Of a stretch of 64,000 nucleotides of DNA, positions 61,768 through 64,000 are shown piece by piece. The translations under genes and the position numbers were made by a program. How positions within the stretch are numbered: position 1 is the first letter of the stretch; every line of letters starts with the position of its first letter. The notes under the pieces were generated by a model. It saw only the letters and a list, made by a program, of their open reading frames with translations. It was not told the origin of the DNA and ran no database searches. The DNA is from Thermodesulfobacteriota bacterium (GTDB taxonomy: Bacteria; Desulfobacterota_D; UBA1144; Nemesobacterales; UBA2774): the NCBI GenBank assembly GCA_040754335.1, contig JBFMCV010000005.1, positions 124,001 through 188,000 of the forward strand, given 5' to 3'.

Positions 61768-63552
61768 TCAATCGGCGAGCTCCTTCCTGAGCCTCGAATA
61801 GACGACGAGGCCGGATACGAGCGAGACGGCTATCATCAGAGCCCCCGTAAGAAACGAGCCCAGAAGGACTTTTCCAATGCCGGTCATGCCGAACAGAACA
61901 CAGGAAACGCCGAGCACCCAGTTTATGATTACGGGAGAGAAACCGGGCCTTTCGATACCGGGGTTTAATTCGCTTACGGGCTTCCAGAAGCCCCACGGGC
62001 GTACCCTCCTGTAAAACCCGGACAGGGTCTCAATAGGCTCGGGGCTCGTTACAAACGTGACAAGGACCCACGTAAGCACGGAAACCGGGATAACCAGAAC
62101 CTGGTGCCTGAGCTCGAGCGGGATGCCTTTCGACCTCGTATATACGACTATTACTAAAATGGCGAGAAGGGAGGACGCAAGCGCGGATATCTCGGACCAC
62201 GCGTTTATCCTCCACCAGAACCACCTCAGAACGAGCACGAGCCCTATTCCGGCGCTCATCGCCCAGAGGAATATCCACGCCTTCCCTATGTTGGTAATGT
62301 GGAACGCAAAATAGCCGGCCAGAAGGGTCAACCCGAGCGTGCAGACCCTCGAGACGAATATGTAGTGCTTCTCGGGAGCCGCTTTATAAATAAACCGCCT
62401 GTATACGTCGTTCATGAGATAAGAGGCGCCCCAGTTGAGCTGCGTCGACAGCGTCGACATAAAAGCGGCGAGGAAGCTCACGAAGAGGAGGCCCTTCAAG
62501 CCCGGGCCGAGGAAGTCCCTGATCACGACTATGTACATGGCCTCGTTGTCCCCCTTCGCCGCGTCGGCCCCGGAATAGATCAGAAGGGAAGCGAGCGCGA
62601 CCAGCACCCACGGCCAGAAGCGTATTATATAGTGGTTCACCGCGAACCATGCCGTTCCCGCGACCGAGTGCCTCTCGTTCTTTGCGGAGCACATCCTCTG
62701 AATGAAATACCCCCCGCCGTCCGCGTTGTGGGAAGACCACCAGATGACGGTGACGTAAACGAGAAAGGTAAAAAAACTCGACGAGAAGAAACCGCCGCTT
62801 ACCGGTTCGCCTCCGGAGGGGGTCATGATGAACGATATATGCTTTTCGTCGATGCCGCCCAACTTTTCTATAAATCCCGAAAACCCGCCTATCTCGGGCG
62901 ACCCTATGACCACCCAGGCGAGTACGATCGTGCCGAAGAGCGCTATGAAATACTGGAGGAAGTCCGTGAGCGCCACCCCCCAAATTCCCGACATCATCGT
63001 GTAGAAAAAGGCTATCGATATGCATATCACTATTGCGGCCGTGGTTTCGACGCCGAAGAATATTTTCAGGACCTTCGCCATCGCGCTTATGACCCAGCCC
63101 ATCACTATGAAGTTGAAGAGGGTCGCGAAATAACAGGCCTTGAACCCCCTGAGAAAAGCCGCCGGTCTGCCGCTGTATCTTATCTCTATTAGCTCGTTGT
63201 CGGTGATCACCTCGGCCCTTCTCCAGAGCCTCGCGAATACGAGGACAATGAAGACGTGGCTGAAGACGTAGTTCCACCAGAACCAGTTCTTCCAAATCCC
63301 TTCCGTCCTGACCCATCCCGTTACGGCCAAAGGCGTATCGGCCGCGAAAGTGGTTGCGACCATGGACGTGCCCAGGAGCCACCAGGACATGTTCCTGTCG
63401 GATACGAAGTAGGAGGACATGCTCCCGCTCGCCCTCTTCGTGAAATAAACCCCGACGACAAGGGACACGAGCAGGTACGCAGCGACGATACACCAGTCGA
63501 GCGGGCTAAGGTACGAGAGTGCTGAATCGAGTGCTCCACCCATGGACGGCAT
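61768..63552 (-). CDS. Sodium:solute symporter (SSS family)
   Basis: 594 residues, 13-14 membrane helices. Begins with DWCIVAAYLLVSLVVGVYFTKRASGS, then GTSMVATTFAADTPLAVTGWV (TM2, family signature), and later FMSTLSTQLNWGASYLMNDVYRRF, the conserved sodium-binding TM8 region. Probably imports an organic solute with Na+. An unusually long C-terminal cytosolic/membrane part follows TM11. 79 bp ahead of nuoI and 36 bp behind the GH3 gene; all three are minus strand. Confidence 0.93.
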   Translation of the reverse strand: MPSMGGALDSALSYLSPLDWCIVAAYLLVSLVVGVYFTKRASGSMSSYFVSDRNMSWWLLGTSMVATTFAADTPLAVTGWVRTEGIWKNWFWWNYVFSHVFIVLVFARLWRRAEVITDNELIEIRYSGRPAAFLRGFKACYFATLFNFIVMGWVISAMAKVLKIFFGVETTAAIVICISIAFFYTMMSGIWGVALTDFLQYFIALFGTIVLAWVVIGSPEIGGFSGFIEKLGGIDEKHISFIMTPSGGEPVSGGFFSSSFFTFLVYVTVIWWSSHNADGGGYFIQRMCSAKNERHSVAGTAWFAVNHYIIRFWPWVLVALASLLIYSGADAAKGDNEAMYIVVIRDFLGPGLKGLLFVSFLAAFMSTLSTQLNWGASYLMNDVYRRFIYKAAPEKHYIFVSRVCTLGLTLLAGYFAFHITNIGKAWIFLWAMSAGIGLVLVLRWFWWRINAWSEISALASSLLAILVIVVYTRSKGIPLELRHQVLVIPVSVLTWVLVTFVTSPEPIETLSGFYRRVRPWGFWKPVSELNPGIERPGFSPVIINWVLGVSCVLFGMTGIGKVLLGSFLTGALMIAVSLVSGLVVYSRLRKELAD

Positions 63553-63587
63553 AATCTACCTGATACGGGCACTGCGTGATAGTAAGC

Positions 63588-64000
63588 CTAGAACCCGGTA
63601 TCGACGGGCATTCTCCCTCTCGCCTCTAAATCCCCGAGAAGCACGCGGGCGGCAGAGGACTGGCATTCGCTCATGGAATCGAAGGCGCAGATGACCGTAT
63701 CGAATCTATCGAACCCGCGCACTACGTAGGGCGAGCCTAAGGATATGAGGGCCTTATCCGCGGGAAGCGCAGCTATTTCATCCAATGCGCTCCTGAAGAA
63801 TTCGGGCAGCGCAGACTGCTTTTTCCACGCCCCTACAGTGGTGTAGATGAGGCATATGAGGGCGTCGTACTCCCTTGACCGCGCGATTAATTCATCCAGC
63901 TGTGTGGTATATGTTACATGGACAGCTTTAAAATCTATTCCCGCACTGCCTAAGGATTCCGTGAAAGGGCCCGCGATGTCCCCGTCCGATCGGGTCACGT
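63588..64000 (-). CDS. Glycoside hydrolase family 3 enzyme, C-terminal part (5' end outside window)
   Basis: About 137 residues, open to the window edge at 64000, so the start is missing; the GTG at 63998 is probably internal. The visible part resembles the GH3 C-terminal domain of beta-N-acetylglucosaminidases (NagZ-like longer forms): YDALICLIYTTVGAWKKQ, LISLGSPYVVRGFDRFDTVICAFDSMSECQSSAARVLLGDLEARGRMPV. The catalytic TIM barrel would lie beyond the edge. A role in murein or chitin recycling is inferred. Same strand as the symporter. Confidence 0.75.
   Translation of the reverse strand, partial: VTRSDGDIAGPFTESLGSAGIDFKAVHVTYTTQLDELIARSREYDALICLIYTTVGAWKKQSALPEFFRSALDEIAALPADKALISLGSPYVVRGFDRFDTVICAFDSMSECQSSAARVLLGDLEARGRMPVDTGF

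Overview
The window comes from a diderm (Gram-negative) bacterium with moderately high GC. It has a TonB-dependent receptor, several lipoproteins with clear lipoboxes, UppP, an MsbA-like ABC exporter and exported periplasmic proteins. Arg is written mostly as AGG and Ile very often as ATA, GTG and TTG starts are frequent, and Shine-Dalgarno sites are strong. A coenzyme F420:NADP reductase and three luciferase-like (LLM) oxidoreductases point to F420 use. A DUF2378 protein of the type expanded in myxobacteria and an archaeal-type phosphoglycerate mutase suggest a deltaproteobacterial/Desulfobacterota-like or nearby candidate lineage. That placement is inference; no rRNA or tRNA gene lies in the window.

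Layout. 0-9.3 kb: end of an unknown protein, rpmB, a DUF1232 protein, then a minus-strand run of acs, an exported TldD-like protein, uppP and uvrA. 9.3-12.5 kb: a repeat cluster, an M42 aminopeptidase, a metallo-beta-lactamase-fold protein that has lost most metal ligands, and yjbQ. 12.5-18.1 kb: minus strand, npdG, a small exported protein, an alpha/beta hydrolase and the classic maf-yggS-proC-yggT-yggU block, headed by a SYLF lipoprotein. 18.3-25.2 kb: sugar MFS transporter, carboxymuconolactone decarboxylase-like and ABM genes, an oligopeptide-binding lipoprotein and two divergent LLM oxidoreductases, with two repeat clusters between them.

25.8-33.2 kb is the most distinctive locus: a cobalamin riboswitch followed by a TonB-dependent receptor, a beta-propeller lipoprotein, two BtuF-type binding proteins (one without a signal peptide), a BtuD ATPase and a BtuC permease. 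The propeller lipoprotein sits where a BtuG-like surface B12-capture protein would be expected. Downstream are a Pro/Ala-rich membrane protein and a 22-residue microprotein that is a tandem copy of its N-terminus.

34-45.4 kb: fabH, an AEC transporter with no canonical start codon, an exported propeller-like protein, then aroA-cmk-rpsA-sppA-HIT-lapA-lipA-apgM, ended by a strong terminator. 45.5-48.5 kb is AT-richer, with small exported proteins, a TPR protein and another repeat cluster. 48.5-53.8 kb: mazG, a DUF2378 protein, an M24 peptidase, an OB-fold protein, a DUF4149 protein, an ErpA/IscA-type Fe-S carrier and a third LLM enzyme. 53.9-61.1 kb: a single-chain AccA-AccD carboxyltransferase, then a cell-envelope glycan/lipid block (FAD oxidoreductase with a membrane tail, a stand-alone paralogue of that tail, an MsbA-like exporter, a GT2 glycosyltransferase). 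61.1-64 kb: an isolated nuoI, a sodium:solute symporter and the C-terminal part of a GH3 enzyme running off the edge.

Four intergenic spaces of 0.5-0.9 kb are filled with mixed families of short palindromic repeats. They explain nearly all of the non-coding space and in one case appear to supply the C-terminus of a gene (mazG).
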